Of a stretch of DNA of 64,000 nt, positions 50,727 through 62,837 are shown one piece after another. Position 1 is the first letter of the stretch; each line of letters starts with the position of its first letter. The notes beneath the pieces were generated by a model. That model made no database searches and was not told the DNA's origin. It was given only the letters and a program-made list of their open reading frames with translations. The stretch is from Planoprotostelium fungivorum (taxonomy: Eukaryota > Evosea > Variosea > Cavosteliida > Cavosteliaceae): contig MDYQ01000081.1 of the NCBI GenBank assembly GCA_003024175.1, forward strand, positions 140,866-204,865, given 5' to 3'. Both the position numbers and the translations under genes were made by a program.

Positions 50727-50800
50727 ACCCTCTTCGTCTAACCCGGTTAGGACGCCGCCCTTTCACGGCGGAAACACGGGTTCAACCCCCGTAGAGAACA
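50727..50800 (+). tRNA. trnE: Mitochondrial tRNA-Glu(UUC), candidate for 5' editing
   Basis: 74 nt, anticodon loop CTTTCAC. Acceptor ACCCTCT/AGAGAAC pairs at 4-7; positions 1-3 are A:C, C:A and C:A. Confidence 0.92.
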
Positions 50801-50811
50801 ACCCCGCGCGG

Positions 50812-52289
50812 TGGGGCCATCCTTCGAGTTTGACTCTGGCTCCGAGTGAACGCGTACGCAAAGCTTTAACACATGCAAGTTGAACGTAGGAACACCTAAG
50901 TAGCACACCGGTGAGTACACGGTTCAGACTACCTCTTTGGGCGGGCTGGGTCCCCCACCACTCCGGTGGGTAATCCCAGTGACCAAGGTTAACCCCCGCC
51001 AAAGAGCTGACTCCCAAGATTAGGTAGTTGGTCCGGGTAACAGCCGACCAAGCCGAAGATCTTTAGTGGCCCTGAGAGGAGACCCCACCACAGGGGGACT
51101 GAAACAACGCCCCAACTTAACCAAAGGCAGCAGTGGGGAATCTTGAACAACTACCGTGGGGTAGGTTCAGCTTTGTCGTGTGGGTGACCACACGGTGTGA
51201 CTCTCCCTACCGGACCGGCCCAACGTGGCCGGCGCTCGGCCGAGGATCCCACCGTGGGGGCCGGCTACGGTTGTCCCACCCACCGGGGACCCCCGCGGTG
51301 CCATCACCGCTGGGATAGCCTCCCCGGAAAAGTCCCGGCTAAATTCGTGCCAGCAGCCGCGGTAACACGGAAGGGGCAAGCGTTACTCGTACGGACTGGG
51401 TGTAAAGCGTTTGTAGGTGAACCCCCGACGGGGGGGTACCGGGTGAGAACCCCGCCGTGCCCCCCGCACCGGGTGGGGTCACCACCAAGTTCAACGTACT
51501 CTTGATGGAGGGGTGGAATCCACAGAGATCAATGGGGACGTTCCAACGCGAAAGCATTGTAGCTGGGGTGTACCGCCACTGAAAAACGAAAGCGTGGGGA
51601 GCCAACCGGATTAGATACCCGGGTAGTCCACGCCGTCAACGATGGGTACCACCGGTTGCCACCGGAACGCTAACGCGGGAGTACCCCACCTGAGTAGTAC
51701 GGCGGCAACGCTGAAATTCAAAGAGATTGACGGAGGCCAACAAAAGTGGTGGAACATGTGGTTTAATCCGATACAACGCGTAACACCTTACCACGGGTCG
51801 ATATCACCCTGGACCCCGCCGGTGTGGACGGTCCCGCCAGGAGAGCCGGAGTTGCATGGCTGTCGTCAGTTCGTGCCGTAAGGTGTTTGGTTTAGTCCTT
51901 TCAACGACCGCAATCCGCCCGGGGTGTTATCCATCCCGGTCCCACTGAGGTTTGGTGATCGCGCCGCGGCTGGGGCCGAGCTCCTACGCCGGGGTCACCA
52001 CTCAAACGGAATCACCCGGAAGACGTCAAGTCGTCATGGCCCTTATCCCGTGGGCAACACACGTGTTACAACGTGGGGGCCACCCCGCTGGAACGGCGCA
52101 AGCCCGACCCAAACGGTAACCCCTCACCTAGTTCTCACGGGGGTCTGCAAACGACCCCCCTACGTTGGAATCGCTAGTAATCGAGGATCAGCACGCCTTG
52201 GTGAAGGTTTTCGGGCCTAGCACACACCGCCCGTCACACCATGGAAGTTAAACGCACCCTAACGGGCAGGGCTACCCTGGTAAGTTGGA
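50812..52289 (+). rRNA. rns: Mitochondrial small-subunit rRNA, 3' end missing
   Basis: Begins near GAGTTTGACTCTGGCTC at 50825. The 530 loop GTGCCAGCAGC is at 51347, the 790 loop GATTAGATACCCGGGTAG at about 51609, the 900 region (TTCAAAGAGATTGACGG) at about 51717, and the decoding-site segment ACACACCGCCCGTCACACC at about 52222. The sequence follows helix 44 until about 52289 and then turns into nuclear-type DNA. The GTCGTAACAAGG segment and helix 45 are absent, so the gene is cut at the chimeric junction. Confidence 0.93.
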
Positions 52290-52693
52290 AATATACTTTG
52301 TTCCATCGATACCCCGTTGCCTTCTCACCACCGATAATTCTGCAGACAGAACGGTCCGCATCACGGTCGTATTCTGATCCCTGGCGCACCAGAAGCTTAG
52401 GCTAGAAGTCGCCCCGGCGGACACCATTCTCCTACACAAGACAGAACTGCTGAAAATTATCCCACAGTGTCAATAGAATGGCCAATTTTCAGTCGAATCT
52501 CCACATCGTTCTGCGATATGTGTGAAGACCTTCGGCTCAAAACGTTGATTTTGAGGAGAAGCCGCACGAAGGCAGCTTCTGAACGAATATTTCGAGCTCG
52601 ATGTGAAGTTTCCCTCACTTTCCGGTTCTTCATGATGTTGTAACTTACTTCGATCATAATCACGAAGACGCACTACGCAAACCCATTACCATC
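52290..52693. other. Nuclear-type intergenic sequence after the mtDNA junction
   Basis: About 400 bp of balanced base composition between the broken rRNA and the GH17 gene. No gene seen; the proximal part should hold the promoter of the gene at 52694. Confidence 0.45.
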
Positions 52694-54360
52694 ATGAACG
52701 TCTTTAGAATCACTCTCAGCCTCCTTCTTGTCATCGCGAGCCTCTCCGTGTTGTCCGAAGCAGCCAGACTCAAGGGCATCAACTACGGCATCTACCTCCC
52801 CAGCGGAAAATGCTCACAATACTCTGATGTCCTTCAAGACATCAAACTCATCTCAACCTTCTCGGACGTTGTTAAGATCTACAACCTCATCGAATGTGAC
52901 GGAGCTCATAATGTCATGAGGGCAGCAGCCACCACCGGCATCAAAGTCATGTTGGGACTTCAGGTGATCTCATCTCAATCCCGCCTTACCGTCTCATGTG
53001 TCCCAGGCAGGACCACCGGATCGCTTCGAAGCAGAGAAGGAAGAACTCGTTGAGATCGTTCAGAATTACGGCTGGGGCCACATCTTCGCCATCACTGTCG
53101 GTTCTGAAGACATCTACCGCTACGGCGTCAACAAGACGACCGGTCTGAATTCCACCGTCATCGTCCAAGCCGTGAAAGAAGTTAAGAAGATCCGAACTGA
53201 TCTGGGTGGAAACAAGATCCCCGTCACTCACGTAGACATCTTAACGCCCCCAGAGCTCCTCGCCGTCGTCGACGTAGTCATGTGAGCACCATCTTACGTC
53301 TAAATATCTTCCTCATGAAATTTGTAGGATCAATGTCTTTCCATTCTGGGTGGGAGATTCCATCGAAGCGGCGACAAATCGTTTCGCTGCAGACATCGAT
53401 TGGGTTCAACGACAGGCACCGAACAAGGAGATCTGGCTAGGAGAGATCGGCTGGCCCTCTGGAGGCTACAACTTAGAGGACGCCGTGCCGAGCGTGGCGA
53501 ATGCAAAGACTTATTTCGAAAAGTCTGTCTGCTGGTGCAACCAGAATGACGTTCAATACTTTTACTTCGAGGCATTCGACGGTGAATAATCGAATGTTTC
53601 ATTTGTTTTTTCATCTTCTCATGCCATCGCAGAGCCGAACAAAGCTCATGATGCTGCCGGAGAAGTAGAGACGACGTTCGGAATCATCTCTGGCGATCAC
53701 AAGACATTCAAATACGGCAACCCGCTCGCTCTCTCGTGTGATGGAGCCTCCACCATCAAGTCTCATTACACCGGATCCACCGCTTCATCGACCTACCAAC
53801 CTCCAGGGACTATCGCCTCGAACGACTGCCACACCATGTTCCAGAGTTTAGACTGCAAAACTTCTTCAGAGGACCCCGCACAGTTCAACATGACGATCTT
53901 GAACAGCATCAGAAGAAACTTGTGCTCTCTCGATTCACAAGCGTGCCAAGTCATCACCAACGGTGCTTATTCCTACTGCAACGCCGCTCAGAAGACAAGT
54001 TACCTGATGAATTCTTATTACTCTGTCCATTGGAACACTCCCGGCGCGTGCCAATTTGAAGGCTACGGAGTCGCGAAGCCATCGACTTTCACCACCAGCT
54101 CTACGTCTTCAACGGTCTCCACCACATCTTCATCAACATCATCGACGTCATCGACGTCATTGGTGTCCTCCATGAGTATGACCTCTTCATCTCCTTCGAC
54201 CAGCTCATCGTCGTCCATCTCTTCGGCGGTGGAGGTTACACTCAGTATTTCTTCATCTGAAACGACACAAAACCAGCCCCAAGACACCATAGACAGAGGA
54301 CAGACTGGCTCGGCGGCCACTCTGACTATCGGTCTCGCTGTCGTTGCTCTGTTCTTGTGA
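52694..54360 (+). CDS. GH17 beta-1,3-glucanase with X8/CBM43-like domain and GPI signal
   Basis: Four exons (52694-52963, 53007-53281, 53328-53581, 53633-54360) give 508 residues in frame. It has a signal peptide (MNVFRITLSLLLVIASLSVLSEA), then a GH17-type barrel starting LKGINYGIY. The catalytic nucleophile region is WLGEIGWPSGG. A Cys-rich domain follows (NLCSLDSQACQVITNGAYSYCNAA ... SYYSVHWNTPGACQF), the pattern of X8/CBM43 modules that bind beta-1,3-glucan. A long Ser/Thr-rich stalk and a hydrophobic C-terminus (LTIGLAVVALFL) suggest a GPI anchor. Likely acts on beta-glucans of the cyst or spore wall, or of fungal prey; which is unknown. Confidence 0.82.
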
Positions 54361-54575
54361 GATAAAAAAGTCGATCTCATTTATTTGTTTTTATTTTTGT
54401 CCGACGTTCTTTTTGTGAGACTTGCTTTACCTGCAAGTCTCTTTGTGATGCATTTCACTCTGTACGATCATCATCACAAGAAGCGATCGGTTCACAGCAA
54501 AATACTTTGGTGCCAAATATTAATACCGCATGCCACAACGAACAAGAAAATTTTCTGCCCGGTCAATACACCACC

Positions 54576-56681
54576 ATGCTGTGGACGATCGTGGGTGTCG
54601 TCTCTCTCGTGGGATTATTCCTTCAAGTTTCTCGTATCTATAACAGATACAAGTCCCTATCTCGCACCATTCCAATATTTCTGGTGAACAGATTGTCAAT
54701 TGATTCGAGACAACTGATGATTCGCAGGAACCCATAGTACCTTATAGTCTTCTCTATCAACTCAACCTACTGCCGAGAGGTTACACCAAGTTTGGAGATC
54801 CTGATTTCGTCTGGAGGAACAAATTTGAGCCCTACAGGGAGACTGGCAGCCTGGTCTTTGGAATTCAAACCCCCACCCATTCTGGAGTACGAACCATTTC
54901 TACTGACATAATAATCCCATTGAAACAGATTTCTTGGCGGATCCGGAGGCCATTGCGGAGGTGACCGCTCGTCGTGACGATTTCCCTAAACCACTGGAAC
55001 AATATGCTATCGTGGACATCTATGGACGATCTGTCGTCACAACTGAAGGAGATGATTGGAAGTTACACAGGAAGATCGTATCACCTCCCTTTTCCGAGAA
55101 GAACAACCGACTCGTGTGGATCGAAACGATCAAACAGGCAGATATGATGATGGATGATTGGGATTGTCAAGCCAAGGGAAAAGGTATTTCAGAAAAAATG
55201 AAACGAATAACGATGACACCAACAGATGGAACCGAAGTCCAAGTTTTGGCGGATACGATGAAGCTGGCTTTGCACATCATTACCGCCGCCGCTTTTGGAA
55301 TCCCATTCAAGTGGACCGATTCTTCTGCACCCTGGCCCAGTGAGTCTCTTCATCACCTGATGACATCATCTCACCTCCCATCAGATCATCAGTTGTCCTT
55401 CTACCAATCTCTTGTCACCCTCTTAGACAGACTGTTCTCCATTCTATTGATCCCAAACTTCATCTTTCAGCTCCCTATCGATTCCATCAGAAAGAGTAAG
55501 AATGCGTACGATGAGTTTGGACAATATCTCACGGACATCATCACGAGAGAGAAAGAAAAGTCATCTGAAGAGAGAGGTGATCATCTGTCGTCATCATGAC
55601 GATGATCATTTCATGTGACATGTTTCCCACTTCAAGAAGCAATATCGTGTCTCTCCATCACATTGAATTCACCTCTGAATATCTGTCACTCTTCTCTCAC
55701 GTGAAGATAAAATGTGGCTGATTGTAGACAGACGAAGGAAAAGAGAATCTCATGGCTGCTCTCGTTCGCATGGCTGAAGGAAACTTGACGGACAGAGAGA
55801 TCACAGGCAACGCCTTCCTCTTTCTCATCGCTGGTCACGAGACAACAGCACACACTCTAATGTACACCTTCTACCTCCTCTCCATGCACCCACAAGTACA
55901 AGAAAAGATGAAAGAGGAGGTGAAATTTCGGCGAGATTTTCAAGAAAATTGACGGAAAGGTCAGGCTGATCGAGTGTACGGAGATAGAGAGCCACGGTAC
56001 GAAGACTTCAACAGTCTCGTGTACACGAATGCGGTGGCGTATGAGGTGTTGAGGTTGTTCCCGCCAGTCGTCGAGATCCCAAAATATTGTCCCCGAGAGC
56101 AGGTGTGACTCGTTGTAGAATCGAAGACGGTAGGTTGTAGAAATGTGACTCATCGTAGACGCTGTGTGGGGGGAAGTATACCGTTCCTGCCAACACGTAC
56201 GTGACCCTGAATGTTGCGGGAGCGCACTACAACACGAACGTGTGGGGACCAGACGCTGCAGAGTTCAATCCGTCACGTTTCGACCCCAGAGAAAACGTAA
56301 ATTTTATCTTCTTCCATTCTCTGTGTGACATCAATTCGTTTCATTGATGATGTGTAGGGAGAGAAAAAAGTGAGAGGGTCCTTCATTCCTTTCAGTGAGG
56401 GTGCAAGGAGTTGTCTGGGAAAGAAGGTGATGAGATGGGACGGTCACCAACATCATCGTGATGGACGTGATCGCATCAACTTGATCTGATGGGATCAGTT
56501 TGCCAACGTGGAAATGGTTGCCGCTCTTTCCAGTGTGCTGAGGAAATACACCATTCATCTCCCTGATGGATACGATGAGGCTAGGATGAAGAGAGAACTC
56601 TCGGAGTCTCACTCTGTCCTCACACTTCAACCAAAGAAGCCAATATCCGTCATTGTCAAGAAGAGGAACTCAACGAAATAG
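54576..56681 (+). CDS. Cytochrome P450 monooxygenase, multi-exon
   Basis: Starts MLWTIVGVVSLVGLFL, a membrane anchor, and ends NSTK at TAG 56679-56681. The first intron is 54684-54727; later exon ends are approximate. All P450 landmarks are present: the WKLHRKIVSPPFS C-helix segment, the I-helix AGHETTAHTL with the oxygen-binding Thr, the K-helix EVLR, the PSRF segment and the heme loop FIPFSEGARSCLGKK with the Cys ligand. It would be a microsomal enzyme needing a reductase partner. Substrate cannot be predicted. Confidence 0.85.
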
Positions 56682-56929
56682 AATGTGACTGCAACGCACG
56701 AATATCATGCCACAAGATGGAAGAGGCAATTAAATTGAGAGATCCATAGAGCCCACAAATTTATCCAAAGACATATCCTGAGAAAGGTGCGGTATCTCGT
56801 TGCTTTCCTATCCTATGTCACCTCTTTCTCTGTTGTACACTCACCAGCCATCTGATCATGTCCATGCTTCCTGCCTCTCCTGCTCCCTGATACCTATCAC
56901 CTTCAGTGATACTACACTCCACGTTCATC
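56682..56929. repeat. 3' flank of F-box gene, part of a long inverted repeat
   Basis: About 190 bp from 56740 to 56929 match, in reverse orientation, the 3' flank of the F-box gene at 63764-63955. The duplication therefore extends beyond the coding region. No other gene. Confidence 0.75.
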
Positions 56930-57595
56930 TCACATCAAATTACCTAACCAAGGATCGATCAACTCTTGTTGCTTGAGCATCGTGATCGCCTCTTTCTGTC
57001 CACTCCAGGCCAACTCATAGGCTATAAATCTCTGATATCTCACCGTGAAGAAATTGTCGATTGAAGGTAGATCCTCTACAGGCATCTGAAATATCCATCG
57101 AACTATATCGAGAGGTCTCTCTTTCTCTAACAGTGGCGTACAGTCGAACAAAGTTCGATTCTCGCCAGTCAGATGGCCCCTCTTGAGACAGGCTGTGATG
57201 ATCCTCTTGCTTCCCCATGGCAATATATCCGACCAGTCCCACCATGAAAGACCGGGTTGGAATCTCGTGAGGTTTCGATGTCGAGCAGAGAGATGTGTGT
57301 CATCCCATCCCAACAGATCCACCAGCTCGACCTGATTTGTTCGTGCTGCTGCCAACACTTCGAGTTCCGTAGGTTCTCTGACGTTCGACAGCCACCACTC
57401 AGCAATCTCCATATTGTGTACTGGCAGCTGTTTTCTGTGACGCCACCAGTAGGTGGGATAGAGCAGCCGAGAGTGGATGAGATGGCAAACAGCATCTCGG
57501 AGAGTTGTGGAAGTGAAACAAGGAGCACAGAGGTCGGCAAGAGGCAAGAAGGAGAATATGTCAATCCACAGATCGTCAGGCAGGTGTTGTTGCAT
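56930..57595 (-). CDS. F-box protein, inverted paralogue A
   Basis: A single-exon gene of 221 residues. The N-terminus LPDDLWIDIFSFLPLADLCAPCFTSTTLRDAV is an F-box-like helix set. The rest (HNMEIAEWWLSNVREPTELEVLAAARTNQVELVDLLGWDD ... KRIITACLKRGHL ... PLDIVRWIF) looks like degenerate ankyrin-type helices and ends LIDPWLGNLM. F-box proteins recruit substrates to SCF ubiquitin ligases. It is highly similar to 63095-63763. Confidence 0.75.
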   Translation of the reverse strand: MQQHLPDDLWIDIFSFLPLADLCAPCFTSTTLRDAVCHLIHSRLLYPTYWWRHRKQLPVHNMEIAEWWLSNVREPTELEVLAAARTNQVELVDLLGWDDTHLSARHRNLTRFQPGLSWWDWSDILPWGSKRIITACLKRGHLTGENRTLFDCTPLLEKERPLDIVRWIFQMPVEDLPSIDNFFTVRYQRFIAYELAWSGQKEAITMLKQQELIDPWLGNLM

Positions 57596-57718
57596 GATGC
57601 GCGAGTGATGGATTGTGTGAATTGTAGAAACAGAACTCCATGAATGTTAGGAGAATTAGTTGCTGCGTTGTAATGTTCGGAATAGGGGTGGAAAAGAAAA
57701 TTTCGCATTCTTATCCCG

Positions 57719-60700
57719 ATGCAAAGGCCGCCACCATTGCGGCTGCTCTCCATCTGTCTATTCTTGTTTACGATCCTTCTGTGTTCTGTCAGCGTGAGAT
57801 GTCTATCTCCTCTTCTGCATCAACTGAACAGACGGTCAGGGAGATGATGGTCAATCGCAGAATCGAACCAAAGTTTATGTGGTAGGAGACTTTCATGCTC
57901 AACTGGGAAAAAATAAGAGCGTCAGTGCATTGTCTGTCTATCAAGATCGAACGTTAACTCCATTCATCGACGAAGTTCCCGAATCCATTGGAGACGTCTC
58001 TCACATTCACGCTACAGACAGGTACATCTATGTTGCAGGTGATTGTCACAATCAATTTCACTTCATTCTCTTATACAATCGACAGGAAAATACCGAGAGG
58101 TCAGGGGAAGTAAAGCCAATTCTGTCGTTCGTTACGATACGTATGATGATACATGGACATCTCTTTGCGGTGGAGTATTTGGTGAGGTCCTGAGCATCGA
58201 CGCGCTGGGAGCGGAAGTCTTTGTGGCAGGAAAATTTGACAGTGCAGTCAACTGCGATGGAAAGGTGAGATCGAGGTCTTTCATGTAGAATATTCATCTG
58301 TCTTTGCACATATATAAGAGAATACGTTCAAAAACATCCCAAAATCTATCGATTGAACGAAATCAACAAAATTGAGAACGTATGATGATCAAATTTTTAC
58401 ATTCATTGGTGCTTCATCATATCATCCATCACATGACTCCTGTTGATCTCTGCAGGTCGTTAATTCTTATGGAATCGCACGATTCAACACGAAAACACAA
58501 CAGTGGAGGAGTAAGATCGGAGAGTTAGCTCCCGCTGGTCGATCTTACTCTTCCATCGCGGTGGCTACAGACGGATCCAACGGTGCGATCATTTGGGCAG
58601 CCGGCACTGCCATCGATGGAACTACTGGTAAAACGAACCCCTTCGTCGCAATGTGAGTCTAGTGCACGTCTGATAGATATCTTATTACGAATCACGTGAT
58701 CTACGATCTTGATGATGATCGTTGATGTTCACCGTGATCGTGATGAGCATGACTTCTTCTCCACTTCAAAATATTTCGTCTACACATTCGAATCGTGCAC
58801 TTGTGACTCAACAGATGGATAGGTGGAACGATACACTCGGTGCTTGGAGAGAGATGGAACACGCAATCGAGAAATCCGCCACAGTATATCGTGTCATCGA
58901 CATCGATCCGTACACCCAACAGGTGAACTGATGGATTCCATTCATTTCATTCATCACATCGATCGATGATCACATCATCACATCGATCGATGATCACATC
59001 ATCACATCGATCGATGATCACATCAAAATGTGACTCACATCGATCAGGTCTTTCTTGGTGGCATCTGGAAATCAGTGATGGGTGAATCCGTCCGATCCGT
59101 TCATGGTCTGGCCGTCTACAGAGAAATGGACGGTCAATCTTCTTTTGTCGACGTCGCCGGTCTACCCCTCTTATTTCGAAGTGAGAATCATCACGTGATG
59201 ACAGATGGATAGATTCAGACTCACTTGATCAAGATGACAATGGAATCTATGACATCGATTTCATGCAAGTGAACGGCTCCAATTGGGTGATCATGGGTGG
59301 TAAATTCAAACATCAATATTCCGACATCATGAACCTGGCCATATACGATTACAATGAGATCTTCAGTCCTATGACAGTGAGGGTGTAATTTTGAAGAAAT
59401 TCTGAAGTGATTAGGTATATCAGACGTCCCTCTCTTGCATCGATGTCAACTTGGCCATCATTCGAGACATCAATGTGAGCATCATACACTGATAGATATC
59501 CACTGATAGATATCCACACGATCGATTGATATAAACAGGTCTTCTCGTCTGTTATCTACTTCTCCGGACGATTTGACACCGTCACCGTGATGAACAACGG
59601 TACTTCCACCAACATGACCACAAACAGTTTCGCGAGGTGAAATATAATGATCATTTTACGTGTTATCATTTCACCCATCCCACTCATTTCGCTCAATATC
59701 GAAACAGCTACGATGTCGTCAGTCATCAATTTTCTGATTTAGATTCTTCTTCTCTGCCTCGCAACGCTCTAGTCCACGCATCCGCCGTTGTTGAAAGAGG
59801 AGACATCATCGCCGTGGCATCATCTCAGGTAAATATTCCACCGTCCTCTGTACAAGGCTATCTCAGTGACTCTGGCAGAGTGTAGATGGAGTCATCAGCT
59901 ACGGGAGCGGTATGACTTGTCTCGTGAGATCGACAAAGTTGAACTCTTGGAAATTTCTCTTCGATCAGATATCCGATTCTTTCTTGGACTACGGTAGACT
60001 AACCTCCATGGATTCTGAAGGAGGTCCGTACGTCGGATGAACTTTCTTCCGGATTCATCCGTTTACCCGGACCGTTCACTGAATCTTCACAGACGACATC
60101 TACGTAGGAGGACAATTCGAAGTCGTGGGAGACAATCATTACAACAACGTTGCTCAGTGGAACGGCACCGCTTGGCTTCACCTCGGTGGTGGCATCAGCA
60201 ACGGTAAAGTCTACACCGTAAAGGTCTACCGCAATTACCTCTACGTCGGTGGTTTCTTCAATTCGAGCTTGGATGGAGGTAAAACGTTAAACTCCATCGC
60301 CCGGTACAATTTAAACGAGAGCCGCTGGGAGACGATGCAGTCTGGCGTGGATGGAGTGTGCGGCAGCAACAACACTGTCTATACAATCGAAGCAAAAGGA
60401 GACTACGTGTACGTGGGAGGTAGCTTTCGATCGGTATCGGGTGAGTGATCTACATCGGTGAGAGCTGAAAGACTCAAGGAATCAAATCACCCAATTTGAT
60501 CGTGTGGTCGATCGAGGAGGAAGAGTGGAAATCAGTCTACAACGAGCCAAGTTATATCTACGGGGAAGTGTATGCTCTATCCTTGCAAGATTGGACGTTG
60601 TTCATCGGTGAGAGGAAATCGGAGGAAATTTTACTGATTCGATGTTTAGGTGGCCGATTCACGTTCAATACTTCAAGACTTAATCACGATCACTTCGTCT

Positions 60701-62837
60701 CGTACGACATCAATTCCACCGAATTTTCACAGAGGTGATGGGATTTAGGGTTCAATTTGTATTTAACCGGCCAATCAGATCCTATCGTTTCACTTCGAGA
60801 GATCCGACGAAAACGGCTGTCTTCACGCTCCTCTCGTTCAACGATTCACTCTTGGTGGGCGGCATTTTTGACCAAGTCGATGAAGTGACGGTGAACAACA
60901 TTGTTAATCTCACGAACGGATTGAGAGACCCACAATCGTTAGATCAAGGTGAGCCATTCGATGTCAATCGTGATTTGAGGCTCTTTCATCGATGTACATC
61001 GTCGATTGACGTTCGATCAGGTGTCGTCGCTTCTGATTTCCAGCCTGCGGTGTATGACATTGGATATCATCCCAACAATAACGTCCTCGTTGTGGTGGGA
61101 GCTTTCTCTACCGCGGGAAGTGTTAAAAGCACGAACGTGGTTGAATTCAGCATCAGCGATCAGACTTGGTTTCCTCTATCATCCTCTGTCACGCAATGGT
61201 GATTCGATCCATCTATTATATTTGATTTTGTTCTATTATTTGATTTCTCTGTATCTTCATTGATTTTGGAATTCTGATTCCACCCAATTGAAACGAAAAC
61301 AGGGTGGGGCAGGTCAGAGCGGTGCACGTGGCTCAGCCCTCGACTGTTCTAATCGCCGATCACGATGGTGAGAATTCAAACCCATTTCACCTTCTTGAAG
61401 AGAGAAGAGAATCGCAGACATTTTCCTCTTTCCGTCTGAATCGAACGCCAGATTCTGCATTCAAATTTTATTTGACCATGTTCATCTTGTTGGGCAGCAG
61501 CATCATAGTTATCGCAGTCTTGGGTTATCTCATCTATCGCTATCGCCGAAACAGAAATCCCTACATGGAGATCCCCAACTACGATACTTCTCAAGATAAT
61601 TCGATGGTCTACAACCGACCACCCACGAGAGAGAGAGGTGATCATCCATTCATTCTACCTACATCTTCTCGTTCGATATTTCATTGTTCCTTTCAACTTG
61701 ACATTTCGAATGCTATGTAGTGATTCACTCTTTATCAGTGAGAGAAACAGAAGCGAGTGTGGTGAAGATCGAAGCGAGTGACATTCAATTGGGAGAGACC
61801 ATCGCATCTGGAACAGCTGGAGACGTGATGAAAGGACAATACAAGGGAAGAGAGATTGCCGTAAAGAAGATGGCCTTCAAACCTTCACAAGTGATTCGTA
61901 GTCATCAGACGATTCCATCTTCTCATCCTTGAACAGGTGACACATCGATTCAGGGAGGAATATTACAACGAGATCAGACTGATGAGGTGAGGAGAAATGT
62001 CTTGCAAAGCTTTGAAACGAAATTCAAATTTTAAAATGACGGTCGCGCGATGTTCGAACAGTCTGACGATGACACAGTGCAATGGATCATCCGAACATCT
62101 TACGTTTCTTGGGTGCCTCTATATCCAGCAACGGAGATGTCATGCTCCTCTCCGAATTCATGGACTTTGGTTCCATCCGTGACCTGATGCAGAAAGAAGA
62201 GAAGATCAGTTTCAATCTAAAGTGCAGATTGGCATCAGACGCTGCCAGGGGCGTCTCTTACCTCCACAACTGCAAGCCACCCATCTTACACAGAGATCTG
62301 AAGAGCAGCAATCTACTGGTGAGTTTGATGTCATCACGTGACGTCACGTGACCTCATCGACAGGTCGACCGCAGATGGAGGTGTAAGGTGGCCGATTTCG
62401 GTGTGTCCAGGATCAGGCCCGTCACTGCCTCCAACTGCATGACAAAAATCGGCACACCGAGCCACATGGCCCCCGAGGTATTAAACCCTAAATCCGTCTC
62501 GTCTCCCCCTGACAAACTGTACGACAGGTCATACTGCAGAATCGATGGTCGGAGAAGTCGGATGCCTTCAGTTTCGGTATTTTTCTCATCGAATTGTACA
62601 ACGAGCGGCCGGCGTACGATGGTGTAGAAGAGACCATGGAAGAGGTACATCGATATCGAAAGGAGACGAGTTGACTTGAATTAGATCACACATGGTGTCG
62701 CACACAGAGGATTGAGACCCGTTTTGGCTGAAGATTGTCCGACTTCGCTCGCGGTGCTGATCAAAGATTGTCTTCACAACGATCCACCCAAGAGGCCTTC
62801 GTTTCTGGAGATCAAGCAGAGACTAAAGAGAATATAA
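57719..62837 (+). CDS. Receptor kinase: Rax2-like beta-propeller ectodomain, one membrane span, TKL kinase
   Basis: A many-exon gene. Exon 1 (57719-57793) encodes a signal peptide (MQRPPPLRLLSICLFLFTILL). The ectodomain has repeated blades of the type VYVVGDFHAQLG, VFVAGKFDS, VFLGGIWKS, IYVGGQFEVVGDNHYNNVAQWNG and LYVGGFFNSSLDGGKTLNSIARYN, as in Rax2-type cortical-polarity propellers. A single helix (LTMFILLGSSIIVIAVLGYLIYRY) follows near 61470-61540. The kinase has a Gly loop (GETIASGTAGDV), Lys in IAVKKM, HRDLKSSN, DFG and GTPSHMAPEV, with a Trp/Leu-type C-lobe ending LKRI at 62835-62837. Catalytic residues look intact. Introns are short; exact joins were not all resolved. Confidence 0.75.
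58952..59023 (+). repeat. 24-bp tandem repeat, three copies
   Basis: Three perfect head-to-tail copies of a 24-bp unit (starting CATCACATCGATCGATG) inside an intron of the receptor kinase gene. Confidence 0.9.
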
